Assembly: GCA_028023455.1 (NCBI GenBank) | Contig: JAQFVV010000032.1 | Span: 1,242,001-1,306,000, forward strand | Length of the DNA stretch: 64,000 bases | Direction of reading: 5' to 3' | DNA from: Epiperipatus broadwayi | Lineage: Eukaryota; Onychophora; Udeonychophora; Euonychophora; Peripatidae | Part shown: positions 37,630 to 50,570 of the stretch, piece after piece | How positions within the stretch are numbered: position 1 is the stretch's first letter | Layout of the letters: each line of letters opens with the position of its first letter | Notes under the pieces: generated by a model | The model's database searches: none | Seen by the model: the letters and a program-made list of their open reading frames with translations, nothing else | What the model was told of the DNA's origin: nothing | Translations under genes and position numbers: made by a program

Positions 37630-38129
37630 NNNNNNNNNNNNNNNNNNNNNNNNNNNNNNNNNNNNNNNNNNNNNNNNNNNNNNNNNNNNNNNNNNNNNNN
37701 NNNNNNNNNNNNNNNNNNNNNNNNNNNNNNNNNNNNNNNNNNNNNNNNNNNNNNNNNNNNNNNNNNNNNNNNNNNNNNNNNNNNNNNNNNNNNNNNNNNN
37801 NNNNNNNNNNNNNNNNNNNNNNNNNNNNNNNNNNNNNNNNNNNNNNNNNNNNNNNNNNNNNNNNNNNNNNNNNNNNNNNNNNNNNNNNNNNNNNNNNNNN
37901 NNNNNNNNNNNNNNNNNNNNNNNNNNNNNNNNNNNNNNNNNNNNNNNNNNNNNNNNNNNNNNNNNNNNNNNNNNNNNNNNNNNNNNNNNNNNNNNNNNNN
38001 NNNNNNNNNNNNNNNNNNNNNNNNNNNNNNNNNNNNNNNNNNNNNNNNNNNNNNNNNNNNNNNNNNNNNNNNNNNNNNNNNNNNNNNNNNNNNNNNNNNN
38101 NNNNNNNNNNNNNNNNNNNNNNNNNNNNN
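37630..38129. other. Assembly gap of exactly 500 N
   Basis: The round length indicates a scaffold placeholder of unknown true size. The gap abuts a large inverted repeat, a likely reason for assembly failure. Confidence 0.98.
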
Positions 38130-38908
38130 ATATGTAATATAGGGTATATGAGCACAGACTTTCACATGACCCACCACTCTCCACTCTATCTAATAACACT
38201 GATACACTCAAGCACATATATGCTGAAAAAATAAATAATCACCAATATACGTATTTCATGCTAAACCAGCAATCATCAGTTGGTCCAGAATATCATCTCC
38301 CACACATATATACTATAAGTGCTCAGATATATATTAAGATAGACAATATTCATACTTTAATGGACTGGCTCCAATCTACTACACACTCCAACTCTTTGAC
38401 TGTCCATCCAATTGAAAATCTGATGATGGAATGCTCGAAGGCCACCCTAAGTCTGAGATTCTTGTCACACCCATGTTGACCCAAGGTCACTCTGAACCCC
38501 ACATGTACAGGACATAATCCATTAAATACATATGCAAGGATGGGCAGACATCTCTACAATGTAATAACTGAAACACAGGCTTAATATATACCATGTGTCT
38601 ATATATGTAATATAGGGTATATGAGCACAGACTTTCACATGACCCACCACTCTCCACTCTATCTAATAACACTGATACACTCAAGCACATATATGCTGAA
38701 AAGATAAATAATCACCAATATACGTATTTCATGCTAAACCAGCAATCATCAGTTGGTCCAGATTATCATCTCCCACACATATATACTATAAGTGCTCAGA
38801 TATATATTAAGATAGACAATCTTCATACTTTAATGGACTGGCTCCAATCTACTACACACTCCAACTCTTCAACCGTCCATCCAATTGAAAATCTGATGAT
38901 GGAATGCT
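38130..38908 (+). repeat. 473-bp repeat units, direct arm of an inverted repeat
   Basis: ATATGTAATATAGGGTATAT starts at 38130 and again at about 38603, giving a period of about 473 bp. The second unit stops after GATGGAATGCT at about 38907. The two copies are nearly identical. Frames of 67-73 codons here are repeat artefacts seen on both strands. Confidence 0.92.
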
Positions 38909-39559
38909 GGTTTAGCATGAAATATGTATATTGGTGATTATTTATCTTTTCAGCATATATGTGCTTGAGTATATCAGTGTTAGTAGATAGAGTGGAGAGT
39001 GGTGGGTCATGTGAAAGTCTGTGCTCATATACCCTATATTACATATATAGACACATGGTATATATTAAGCCTGTGTTTCAGTTATTACATTATAGAGATG
39101 TCTGCCCATCCTTGCATATGTATTTAATGGATTATGTCCTGTACATGTGGGGTTCAGATTGACCTTGGGTCAACATGGGTGTGACAAGAATCTCGGCCTT
39201 AGGGTGGCCTTTGAGCATTCCATCATCAGATTTTCAATTGGATGGACGGTTGAAGAGTTGGAGTGTGTAGTAGATTGGAGCCAGTCCATTAAAGTATGAA
39301 GATTGTCTATCTTAATATATATCTGAGCACTTATAGTATATATGTGTGGGAGATGATAATCTGGACCAACTGATGATTGCTGGTTTAGCATGAAATACGT
39401 ATATTGGTGATTATTTATCTTTTCAGCATATATGTGCTTGAGTGTATCAGTGTTATTAGATAGAGTGGAGAGTGGTGGGTCATGTGAAAGTCTGTGCTCA
39501 TATACCCTATATTACATATATAGACACATGGTATATATTAAGCCTGTGTTTCAGTTATT
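38909..39559 (-). repeat. Inverted arm of the 473-bp repeat
   Basis: From GGTTTAGCATGAAAT the sequence is the reverse complement of the units to the left, running one full unit (to about 39380) and a partial second unit ending in GTTTCAGTTATTA at about 39558. With the direct arm it makes a palindrome with arms of at least 300 bp. Its left end runs into the gap. A much diverged relative (TTTCATGCTGAACTAGCA and CATCAGTTGGGCAAG) is at about 60658-60692. Confidence 0.9.
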
Positions 39560-40317
39560 ATATAGTTATAATGACTAGTATTTTATATTATACAAATAAT
39601 GAATTTAATTTTTAAAAATAAAAGAAATCACTAAAGACTCACTCATAACCAAAAAATTCAAAACCAATATATTAGATATGGAAAACAATAAAGTGTATAT
39701 GTAAATATGTTATTTTCCATTTGTAAAAGATGAGAGGATTTCTATCCAAAAAAGGATAAGCTATTGTTAATATACATATAAAATTTAAATGGAAAAAAAC
39801 AATACTGCCAAAAGCTGTACACAAATAACTCTCATATGTCAATAAGCACAAAAATTAGAATAGACCATTTATTCTTTAAACTTACAATGACAGTTTTAAG
39901 CATTTATTTATTTTATAATATAAAAATAAAGAATGGAATCTGTATATTAACCTAATTTTATTACAGCATAAATCATTCTGAAATTATAATTGAACATTTA
40001 GAGAACAAAGAGTGTCTTATTTTCTTTCAATTTAAATTTTATATATACTAGCTATGCATATTTAATATTTGTTTATATATATAATTTATTACAAAGTACA
40101 TAATACTGTGACATAATAAAATTTAAATAATGAGAGAAATTTTAAATGTAACTGAGTAGATTTTAGAAAACATTATAACTTCTAGTCTCATATTTAAAAC
40201 AATTGCATCTAGTTATTATATAGAATGATTAATAAGTAATATAAATATCAATAAATATTATTATACACGTTTCATGACATGAGGCAAACTTCATGATAGG
40301 TCACTATTTTTTGCAAT
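39560..40317. other. AT-rich stretch with nothing recognised
   Basis: No repeat, RNA or coding frame supported. Confidence 0.5.
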
Positions 40318-40610
40318 TGCAGTAGTAGTAGTAATAGTAGTAGTAGTAGTAGTAGTAGTGTAGTAGTAGTAGTAGTAGTAGTAGTAGCAGCAGCAGCAGC
40401 AGTAGTAGCAGTAGTCATAGTAGTCGTAGTAGTCGTAGTAGTAGTAGTAGTAGTAGTAGTAATAGTAGTAGGAATAGTAGTAGGAGTAGTAGTAGTAGGA
40501 GAAGTAGGAATAGGAGTAGTAGTACAAGTAGTAGTAGTATGATGATGATGATGATAATAATAATAATAATAACAATAACAATAACAATAATAATAGTAAT
40601 AATAATAATG
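40318..40610 (+). repeat. Compound trinucleotide array (TAG/CAG/TGA/TAA)
   Basis: Mostly (TAG)n with CAG, TCG and AGG variants, then (ATG)n, then (AAT)n with AAC variants. The 116-codon minus-strand frame over it is an artefact. Confidence 0.95.
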
Positions 40611-41775
40611 CAGGTAATCTTAGTCCTGTCACCATGTTCATTCTAAGAGCTCCTCTTTCAAAACCTAAGAATTTTCATAACATTAGTTTTTTTAAAGATA
40701 AATTTCAAGTCATCACAAAGACTGAACTTGGCTTAATTAGATAACCCTCTAGTTACAAACAAAATTCAGTGTGTGTAATCCATAATTTTCAAGAAAAAAT
40801 ATTTCATTAGTGGCAGTAAACCTTTGTATTGCTAAGCAACATAGAAAAAATGATGTGTTTTAATCACCAAAAAATCTCTCAAAATCTGCTATATGTTAGG
40901 TAAATTTAACATATATTGAACCAATTATTAACACACATCTTTTTAAGATAACTTTGAATTTACAAAAGCTTTTTCTTTTTAAAAATGACATTTTTAAATC
41001 ATTAAAACCAATCAATATGACTGCATACAACTACATGAATAAATGATTGGCACCAAAACCTATTATACCATATTGCCAACTTTAGCTTATAAAAAAACAT
41101 ATGCCAGCATTCTCAAAAACAATTTCCATGTCAGCAATAGCAAAAATATTTCAATTCATTAATGAATAAACCAATTTGAAGTTTTAGGACAGCCAATGCA
41201 AACAACATTTTAAACCTATACTTAAAAACACAAGATTGTAAATTCCCTCATTTTATGGTGTGGATATCTGACATGCTGACAACAATTTACTAAAATTTAT
41301 TATTACCATGCCACGGGAGATATTTTGCATCATTTAAGACATTTTCCCTTCAAATCCATCATTATGTCAGCCACAGATTCTAACTACTCTACATATCACT
41401 TCCACCCCACTCTCTGGAACTCCAATGAGATCAAATGCCTACCATGCATGAACTCTTAGCTTCAATGACACACCCAGGTAAAATATTGGATAAATACTAC
41501 ACCACTTGTCAGACAGACAGTACACCCATCTTATCAAACCACTGATCCAAAGAAGTTTTTCAAGATCATTCCACCAACTTACCTCAAATGAATTTTAAAT
41601 GCCCAACACATGAACAATAAGACTTAGCCTTGACACCTACAATGTTCACCAACTAATAATCACTATTTATATACAGCCATATGACAATGAAACACTTACT
41701 CCATCCATACTCCCTAAATGGATTAACAGACATCACTGTGTGCTTTGTTGTATTTATCTCAAAATACTTTTGTAA
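40611..41775. other. AT-rich stretch, no gene supported
   Basis: A moderately AC-rich part (41390-41740) with many short stops could be decayed LINE coding sequence ahead of the LINE-like 3' end that follows, but no motif was recognised. Confidence 0.35.
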
Positions 41776-42303
41776 AATTTATGTAAGCATAATTTGAAAT
41801 ATGTATCTTGTTATGCAATAATTATTATTCTTCCAACTATTGTAAATCTTTTTTTATCATAAGCAAAATTGTAATCCTTCATTGTATATGCAATCTCATA
41901 TATCAAATTGTATCTAAATACTCATGTTTTTCACATGCAATTTATGTAACACATGAACAATAAAACAGCCATGAAACAATAATCTTTCTCTACAAATAGA
42001 CTCAATTTATATACAATCTTATAATAATCTAATACCATCCCCATACCCCATATATATTTTCTCTCATACTATCATATACTTTCAAAGAGCCCATTTAAAA
42101 AATATTCTATATAAACCTAATTTGACACATATATCCTGTTATGTAATGATCATTCTTTTTTCAATTACTGTAAGTCATGTTTTAAGTAAGATTGTAAACT
42201 CTTATTTTATGTATAATATTGTGTATCAACTTGTATCTAAGACCTCATGTTTTTTTTCCTGTAACTTATATAACACTTTTTGAGACTCAATAAAGTTTAT
42301 CTT
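41776..42303 (+). repeat. Duplicated LINE-like 3' end with poly(A) signal
   Basis: Two related segments (about 41776-41965 and 42110-42303) share TTGAAATATGTATCTTGTTATG-like and TGTAAATC or TGTAAGTC phrases, ATTGTA..CTT, CATGTTTTTC, and AACACATGAACAATAAA or AACACTTTTTGAGACTCAATAAA. The second ends AATAAAGTTTATCTTTGAAACA and runs straight into a TAA-type microsatellite, which is typical of a non-LTR retrotransposon 3' tail. The parent family was not identified. Confidence 0.5.
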
Positions 42304-42560
42304 TGAAACATAATAATAACAACAACAATAATAATAATAACAATGACAACATAACAACAATAATAATAATAATAATAATAATAGTAGTAGTAGTAGTAGT
42401 AGTAGTAATAGTAGTAGTAGTAGTAGTAGTGGTAGTAGTGGTAGTAGTGATAGTAATGGTAGTAGTGGTAGTAGTGGTAGTAGTAGTAGTAGTGATAGTA
42501 GTAGTAGTAGTAGTGGTGGTGGTGGTGGTAGTAGTGGTGGTGCTGGTGGTGGTTGAGGTG
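42304..42560 (+). repeat. Compound trinucleotide array (TAA to TAG to TGG)
   Basis: (AAT/AAC)n, then (TAG)n, then (TGG)n. It lies immediately after the LINE-like 3' end and so probably grew from its tail. Frames encoding poly-N/V and poly-Y/H are artefacts. Confidence 0.93.
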
Positions 42561-44704
42561 ATGGTGGTACAACCTTACAATAATTTGAAATATTATATTA
42601 TTAGAGACAAATGCATTAGTTATAATTCTATATAAGCTTTAAATGACACAAAGAATGAGGCATTAAAATGATATGATAAAGTAAGAGTTATTCTGGTATA
42701 ACACTTGACTTTCATTTAAAATCTCATGTTCATACAAATATGATTGTATCTATTTCTCACAGGGCCACAAAAAATATAATCTTAATGTGCATAAAAAATA
42801 TTATGATGTGTATTCATTTTATAATAGTGTACATCTTTGTGTGTTCACTGTACTACTTTACAATTTTCATTTTGTTTCATTTTTATCACATTTACATTTT
42901 TTATTATTTTTTTAGATAATTAATTTAAGATAAAAAAAAATTACAACACTAGATTTCAACCATATTTTATGACCTTTATCAAGAGTCATATATTTTTAAT
43001 TAATTATCTGAAAAAATCAAAATAATTAAGCAATATAAAACCAAATCAAGTGAAACAAAATGAAATGTATAAAATATTTCACTGAACATATAAATAATAT
43101 AGGGCTACTATAAAGTTAATATACATCTTGATTTTTTTTCTTATGCTATTATATTTTGATAGCACTGTGAAAAATAGTTGCCATAATGTTTGTATATACA
43201 TGACATTATAAATTGAAAATGTTTCAAAGTATTCCAAGTGAAATATAATTTACATTAAATCATAATAACTCTTATTTCATCTTATTGTATTAACACTTGA
43301 TTCTTTGTGCTGTATCACTTAAAGCTTATATAAGATAATGTCCACAATAATTGTGATGGCTCTTATAACTTACTTCAAGGTATTGCTTAGTTATCTTAAT
43401 GTCATTTTTCTTATTATTGCAAACAGATTGGCCTTTCATGAAGCCTAACTTTTGTCATGAAACATATAGAATATTATTTATTGATACTTACAATGCTTAT
43501 TATTCATTTCATATAGTACCAAGATGCTATTTCTTTAACAAGAGATTAAAAGTTATATAAAGTCTTCTAAAAATTAACCAGATACATTTAAAATCTAACT
43601 CAATTGCTATTTAATCTCCCTGGGTCACAGATTCAAGCATGTTTAGGATTATTCAATTTAAATATTTGTCTTGGAATGTTCTATATACCAGAAATAGAAC
43701 ACTCAAGCAATTTTAGATAAGTTTTATAACCTATACATAATACCTGTAGGTGTATTGTGAGCAGAAATTATCATCTATTTCTTAGGTTCTTAATCAATTT
43801 ATTATATAAATGAACAGGAAGAAAACAAACCATTTTCAAAACTGAAACAGCACTCCATTTTTATGTGTATAAAAGTCTATAAAAAGTTATGGAGAAAGTT
43901 GACGTAGAGGCCAAAGAGTAAAACTATTGAAAAATCAATTATCAATGAATTATTTTTTCATGCAAATTTTGAATTATTTATTATATGAATACATTAAAAT
44001 CCAACTTTATTTTTTCTCATAAAAATTATCCCATAAACATTACTGGATTTGTTAGTAATTATATAGCAAATAATTGTTTAAAACTTTAAAAGAGACTCCA
44101 AGTAGCAACACTTTAAAAATAATAAAACTTATGTATCATTGTTCAAGTTTTAAAAGAAAATTGGTGTTAAAATTGTCTCTTTGTCTCCTATTTTTATGAT
44201 AAAGATTCCTGAAGCAGTTTATAAGTTATTTCAGATATTGGATGCAATAAAGTTTTGATGATAAATTTTAAAATGAATCAATGAGTTTTATTTTCTCTTC
44301 TAGATGTATAGAATTCACTTGACAATTCATAAGATATGTCTGCAAAATTTTTTTAATTATCTGAATGCAGCCTATAAAAACTTTGACTTAGTAATTAATA
44401 TGTTATCAAAAAAACGACTCCACTATTAGCGTGGGCTCGTGTATTACAATCATATGCTTTTATTCTGTATAAAGTTGCCTGTATGGCCAATATAGATATT
44501 AGTCACTGGTGGAATAAAAAATCCTCATCCAATGTTAATTGGATGACTAATACATTGGGAATGTTAAATTTTTTAAATATAATGACAACTTTTTAGGGAA
44601 GTAAGAGAGGTGTGTGGACTTTCAAATACAACCACAGAGTAATTTAACAAATTTAAAAATATTGCATTTAATCCTAGTAATATAACTAAATTAGTTGTAA
44701 GCAG
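42561..44704. other. AT-rich stretch with nothing recognised
   Basis: No open frame, repeat pair or RNA gene supported over about 2.1 kb. Confidence 0.5.
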
Positions 44705-45219
44705 GGGGGGATTCCTGACAGAGATATTTTAAATGCTTGCTCTGGCTAAGCATTTATCATAAAGCTTGTAGAGGAATTGGCAATCCTCATTGTTTTATAA
44801 CTTACAAGCTTCAGAGATAGGGTCATGTGATCTATCACTCTTATTTTGACTATTTATAGTCTCTGCCATAAGTCTTATGCAATTTTATATTGCTAAGACT
44901 ACTAATATATGGTATGGCTGAAGATCTATCAGCCCCATATAGCTATTTGAGTTGGATAGCTGGGTTTGAAGACATGTAGATGTCTGAAAATTTCAGATTT
45001 TCCATTCAATAGATAACTTTTAGATACGTGCTTGGCTTTGGGTTGGTATTTTTAGATTTAGTATCTGAACCTACCCTGACACCTCTCTGAGGAGTGCCAA
45101 AGCACGAAACCATGGTCAGGGGTTGGGAGGGTTCCTGACAGAGATATTTTAAATGCTGGCTCTGGCTAAGCATTTATCATAAAGCTTATCGAGGAATTGG
45201 CAATCCTCATTGTTTATAA
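44705..45219 (+). repeat. Diverged copy of the 410-bp satellite family
   Basis: A 95-bp segment (TTCCTGACAGAGATATTTTA to GGCAATCCTCATTGTTT) recurs 418 bp later (44711 and 45130), giving one unit plus a quarter. The unit's centre (ATAGCTATTTGAG.., GGGTTTGAAGACATG.., GTCTGAAAA, then CACGAAACCATGGTCAGG) lines up in order with the satellite at 53-59 kb (GTAGCTATCTGG.., GAGTTTGAAGACATT.., GTCTAAAAA, then CTTGAAATCATGATCTG). Period and motif order are shared, so I infer a common family with much divergence. Confidence 0.55.
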
Positions 45220-46424
45220 AGACATTAGAAAAAATATAATTAAAATATATTTATTATATTCTGAAAACTTCATTAAAATTGAATGCCAGTATCTTAAACC
45301 AATCATTATCTTTTTTAACTTATGTATGAGATATTTATTTTCAATTTTGTATTGGAGATATGAAGTGAATATTTAAAAATAGATTTTTTTACAAAGTAAT
45401 TTATCTCGAATAGGGAATCAACACCTGTTTATTTAGTCGGTTTATGTTGTAAAGATTATTTCAAAGAGACAGATCGGAAGAGCATTGTTGATTTATTTTT
45501 TTAAAAGGATGTGATTGAAAATAAACTATAGTGGTGAGGCACAATTAAGAATACTCTTAAAATATATCAGAAAAAGAAATGCTTTTTGCATAAGTTATAA
45601 AACAATATAATAGGAGTTTAAACATGTTGTCAGTAAATTTACGTCATATTGTCGTTGCAAAACTCAACTTTAAATTTCTTCTTTCATTATAAATTTTTGT
45701 TTTTGCTGAAATTAGAATAAAATCATACTTTTATACAAAACTCTGCTAAAGAAATTTTATCGTAGAAAAAGAAGTTACCGATTTAAATTCTAAAGTTAAA
45801 TATTTTATTTTTTTTTAAGAATTTAGAACATCTACATGTTTCTAATTATTTTTAAACTATTTTTCAATGCTTTATATTTTTATTAACTTTTAATTAACTA
45901 ATGTTTCCGGTATTTGAAATGTTTTTTTATTAATCTCTATTTTTTTCCGAGAAATATTTGTTTAGACATCCCCTCCCCCCTTGCTTTATGCGCAAATCAA
46001 AATTATAACTCAACTTAATAAAATCACTATTACAAATTAAAATATTATCGCCTTTTTTTATATTTTGGAAACAAAAACAATTCTAAGTTAAGTGAAATAA
46101 ATTTATCCAAAATTCTTTTTTTGATACGGTATACATATTTTATAAAAACACGATCATTCATTTATATAGAAAAAAAAATCTACATTTAATAATTAAGATA
46201 ACAGATACTCTATTAAAAACTGCAAAAAAGATAGGTGTTACAAAATACCAGCAATTTCCCAGTAAATTTTATACTGCCCGACCAAACATTAAATGACGAA
46301 GAGTAGGAATAAGAAAATATATAAAAATTATCCACGAAAAAAAAAAAAGATATGAAAAAGAGTTAATAACGATATAAAAAATATATAATTACGAACCGGC
46401 TGCAGATAGGAGTTATCAACTGCT
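45220..46424. other. AT-rich stretch with nothing recognised
   Basis: No gene or repeat supported. AAAAAAAAAA near 46340 and a TCATCATCATCC run next to the LINE end were the only low-complexity points noticed. Confidence 0.45.
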
Positions 46425-47047
46425 ATTACTATAATCATCATCATCCACTGCAGGATGAAGGACTCTCCAAGTTCAATCCATCTCCGATCTCTAGCCTCTT
46501 TTCTCCACATCACCCCTGCACACTTTCTTATTTCATCCATTCATCTCACATGTAGTCTCTTTCCAGGTCTTTTACAATCTCTTGGAATGCAGTTCAAGAT
46601 TTCAATTATCCATCTATTATCATCTCTTCTAGCAATATATCTAGCACAACTCCACTTCAGTCTGTTAATTTTTTTAACGATGTCAGTAATACCTGATTGT
46701 TCTCTTATCCATGCATTGCATTTTCCATCTCTTCTTATTACTCCTAACATACATCTCTCCATACTTATTTGAGTGGTCTGAAGTCTCTGTATCGCTCTTC
46801 TATTAAGTGCCCAATTCTCAGATCCATAAGTAAGAACTGGTAAAACACATTTATTAAATATCTTCCTTTTCAAACACATAAGCATATTTTCTTTTAAAAG
46901 TTTATATCTACCAAAAGCACTCAAACCAAGATTAATTCTATGATTAATTTCATCCATTATGTTTCCATATGTATAAATAATCTTACCAATGTATTTGTAA
47001 TTGTTAATTTCTTCTAAGTCATTGTAATCAATCTTTATTTTTTATCT
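46425..47047 (-). pseudogene. RTE-like LINE, 3' end of reverse transcriptase ORF
   Basis: On the minus strand, a frame open from about 47047 reads NYKYIGKIIYTYGN, then INHRINLGLSAFGR, KCVLPVLTYGSENWAL, LQTTQISMERCMLG, KKINRLKWSCARYIARRDDNRW, and, after an in-frame TGA at 46541-46543 where relatives have Trp, MDEIRKCAG and DRRWIELGESFILQW. This is the conserved C-terminal order of RTE-type endonuclease/reverse transcriptases (YLG, LPVLTYGSE.WAL, LKW.GHVAR.., W.DEI.., W..L.E.F..QW). It ends in a GGATGATGATGATT tail, a short tandem tail as RTE-clade elements have. It is truncated at the 5' end. Catalytic RT motifs are not in this segment. Confidence 0.8.
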
Positions 47048-47061
47048 TTTGAGAAAATCGA

Positions 47062-47175
47062 TTGAATATTACTTTAGTTGTTTTTGCAAATAATGCTTCA
47101 GAGCTTCAGGACATGTTGCAAGAGTTATAAGATGGAAGTAAAAAAGCAGGACTAATGATAAATTTTAAAAAACCT
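47062..47175 (+). pseudogene. Inverted upstream piece of the same LINE (reverse transcriptase)
   Basis: Read on the plus strand: VVFANNASELQDMLQEL, a stop (TAA), then DGSKKAGLMINFKK. This matches the RT segment that follows the catalytic DD in this family (VLFA.S..ELQ.ML.EL...S..GLKMN..KT) and normally lies just before the part found on the minus strand. The two pieces are head to head with opposite polarity, as produced by twin priming. Confidence 0.7.
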
Positions 47176-48003
<828 letters not shown>

Positions 48004-48244
48004 AAATGGATACATATTTGTATTAATGATCAGGTGACAAAGTCAGGCTGGGAAAGAGTAGAGAATAGTATAGTTTAGTTAGAGAAATAAATAGCATAGC
48101 TTGTTTTTAGTCATAAATGTAGTTTACTTAAACCTCATAATGATTTAAAATTTAATTTATTAATTTAGTACATGTTTATAACACAGAGTCACATTAAATT
48201 ATTTGTGTGTACATGTTGGTGTAGATATATAAAAGTTAAAAAGG

Positions 48245-48462
48245 TACTTATGTATTAGACCTGCTGCCAGTATTTGTAATGGCAGAATGCTATATGTTTC
48301 TCATGAGGTTGGGGAGGGTATTTGTGATGCAGAATGCCATAGTTGTGACTTTTTAATATGGCATTCTGATGTCACAAACACCCTTCTCCCTCACACATTG
48401 GAGAAAGGTATAGCATTCTACCATTGCAAATGCAGGCAGCAGGTCTAATATGTAAGTATCAT
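48245..48462. mobile_element. Hairpin MITE-like element
   Basis: Arms ACTTATGTATTAGACCTGCT (from about 48245) and its reverse complement ending at about 48462 fold along almost their whole length. The inner parts also pair (GGGAGGGTATTTGTGATGCA with TGATGTCACAAACACCCTTC). Total length is about 218 bp with a short centre. It has no coding capacity. A foldback MITE or snap-back element fits. Confidence 0.7.
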
Positions 48463-50083
48463 TAAAAATTTCAAACAGTGGTTTAAATAATATGTATAAG
48501 CTCATGTTAATTTGAAATTTTAAATAAAATTTCAAATAGATTATTTATTTGTAATTAAACCCAATTTCTTTTTTTTTACACTTGTTAAACAGATTTAATT
48601 AAAAAAATTAAAAATCAAGATTTAATTAAATAATTTGATTAAATATGTTTCTGAAAAACTTGTATGTATTTTAAGTTCAAGATCAAGGTTTTTTATCAAA
48701 TAATTTAGTTAATATTTTTAATTAAAAGTTATTGATAATTATACTTTTTAGAAGAACAATGTGATTATTTTAATTATATTTAATCTCAGTTGTTATGTGT
48801 ACTTGATAAATACATATGCTTGCTTATTGTATTCCATTCAAGGTAATAAACACAGAGTAGTTATTATTAAGATTATATGAAGGCCAAAAATAATTAGTTT
48901 TTTGTCATGTATTTTTATTTTCACTCATTCTGGTATCAGCTTTAAAAACTAATCAAACTACATTAGTTTTTTTAATTTTATATTTATATAGAGATAGCTT
49001 GGAAAAGAACTTTATGAAATGTAAGCAAAAGTTTCAAAGTGACAGCCAAGGTATAATTGAATAAATTAAAAAATATACAGGATTTTTCTCTCTCTTAGAT
49101 TGTCTGTATCTGACAAAACAATATTACCTTACCTTGTGTAAGAATAATTGTTTACAATATATTCAATGATGCACATTCAGAGTCAGTCAATTTACATGTC
49201 ATCTGGAAAAAAATATATAAGTCATTTATGCATATATTTTCACAAAGATTTCCATGTAGAAAGGAAAAACTTTAGAAAAAAAAGGAATCTGTTATTTAAG
49301 GATTGGTTAAAAGATTCCCAAATATAAACTTATTTTGTTTTGGCCTTATGTAAAAAAAGATGTTCTTTTTATATAATCTTATGTTTTATATTTACAACAA
49401 TAATTTTTCTCTTATTATTTATTAAGTTATATTTTATTTACTTATGATTAAAAGATATTGCAAGATCTTTAAGAACATGCATTGAAAGGGGAAGGAAACT
49501 GGAAAATAAGTAATTATGTTGCTGCAATAATTTAATGTTGGTTGAAAAGATTAAAAGGAAAAAGAAAGATTGTGGAATGTATTTTTTGAAAGTTATTCAT
49601 TAAATTATGTACTATTTAATTTTATGAACTTTCTAAAAGGGTTATTGATTTTAGCAATTATTAATAGTGGTTTACTTATCAAAAAATGAGATTCATTTAT
49701 ACATAAGAATTTATTTAGGATTTAATTGATTCTTATGTTACCAAAAATAAATTTTATTTAACAATACTGTAGTTCATATGTGTGTATGAATATATGTTAA
49801 CAAAGCATGTTTGGATCTAGTGCATGCTTTTAGAGATAAATAAATTGATTAACTTTGAAAAAAATTATATGAATAGTTACAACGGTTTAGGAATTCTGCC
49901 TTATTTAATGTGATAGAGTCAAAGAAAGAGAAGGCATTAAATAATGAAAATTCACATTAATAATAATAATTTAGACTTCATTGCCTAAACTATATATGGT
50001 GGTAATTACATATTACTGAATACCTACAGACTGGTATTAAGAAATTGAATGCAAGGTTATCCATAAATTTATTTGTGGCACAA
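48463..50083. other. AT-rich stretch with nothing recognised
   Basis: No gene, RNA or repeat pair supported. Confidence 0.45.
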
Positions 50084-50358
50084 AATTTTCCATACAATAG
50101 TGCCACTCAGTGCAAGCCAGAGTAATCAATGGATGCCAGAAAGCTTGTGCATAAAATCCTTATCTATTGCCTACTCATCCAATATCCCCAGACTAGTTTC
50201 TAGCTTGTGGCTTTCATCAGTTGCATTAGATTGTAAGATCTAGATGCAGTGCTCTCAGACCCAAGGCTCTTGCCGATAAAATCCACAAACTAGAAACTAG
50301 TCTGGAATCCATTGATTATTCTGTTTTGCACTGAGTGGCACTACTGTATGGAGAGTTT
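50084..50358. mobile_element. Hairpin MITE-like element
   Basis: AAAATTTTCCATACAATAGT / GCCACTCAGTGCAAGCC on the left is the diverged reverse complement of GCACTGAGTGGCACTACTGT / ATGGAGAGTTTT on the right. Inside, CCAGACTAGTTTCTAGCTTG pairs with CAAACTAGAAACTAGTCTGG. The whole 275 bp folds as a long imperfect hairpin. Non-coding. Confidence 0.65.
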
Positions 50359-50548
50359 TGCCTGATTTAATTTTTACTATTCCAATCTTAATAGATTCCA
50401 GTGTGTTATACAGCATGGGTGTTTCATTAAATTTCATGATATGACATGATTAATAAGACCTTTTAAGATTACTATCAAAACATTATATTAATTATGAAAG
50501 AATTTGGTATAAAAGTTTGTTTCCAAGTATTGTGCTCTAAACTCATGA

Positions 50549-50570
50549 CATACACACACACACACACACA
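50549..50570 (+). repeat. (CA)n microsatellite
   Basis: About eleven ACs. Minor. Confidence 0.85.

Noticed and set aside
37523-38217. Frames through the N gap
   Set aside because: They consist of unknown residues.
38258-39391. Frames of 67-73 codons seen in both orientations
   Set aside because: They occur inside an inverted repeat and recur with each unit; no protein family recognised.
46455-46772. Plus-strand frame opposite the LINE
   Set aside because: The minus strand carries recognised RT C-terminal motifs; this is its shadow.
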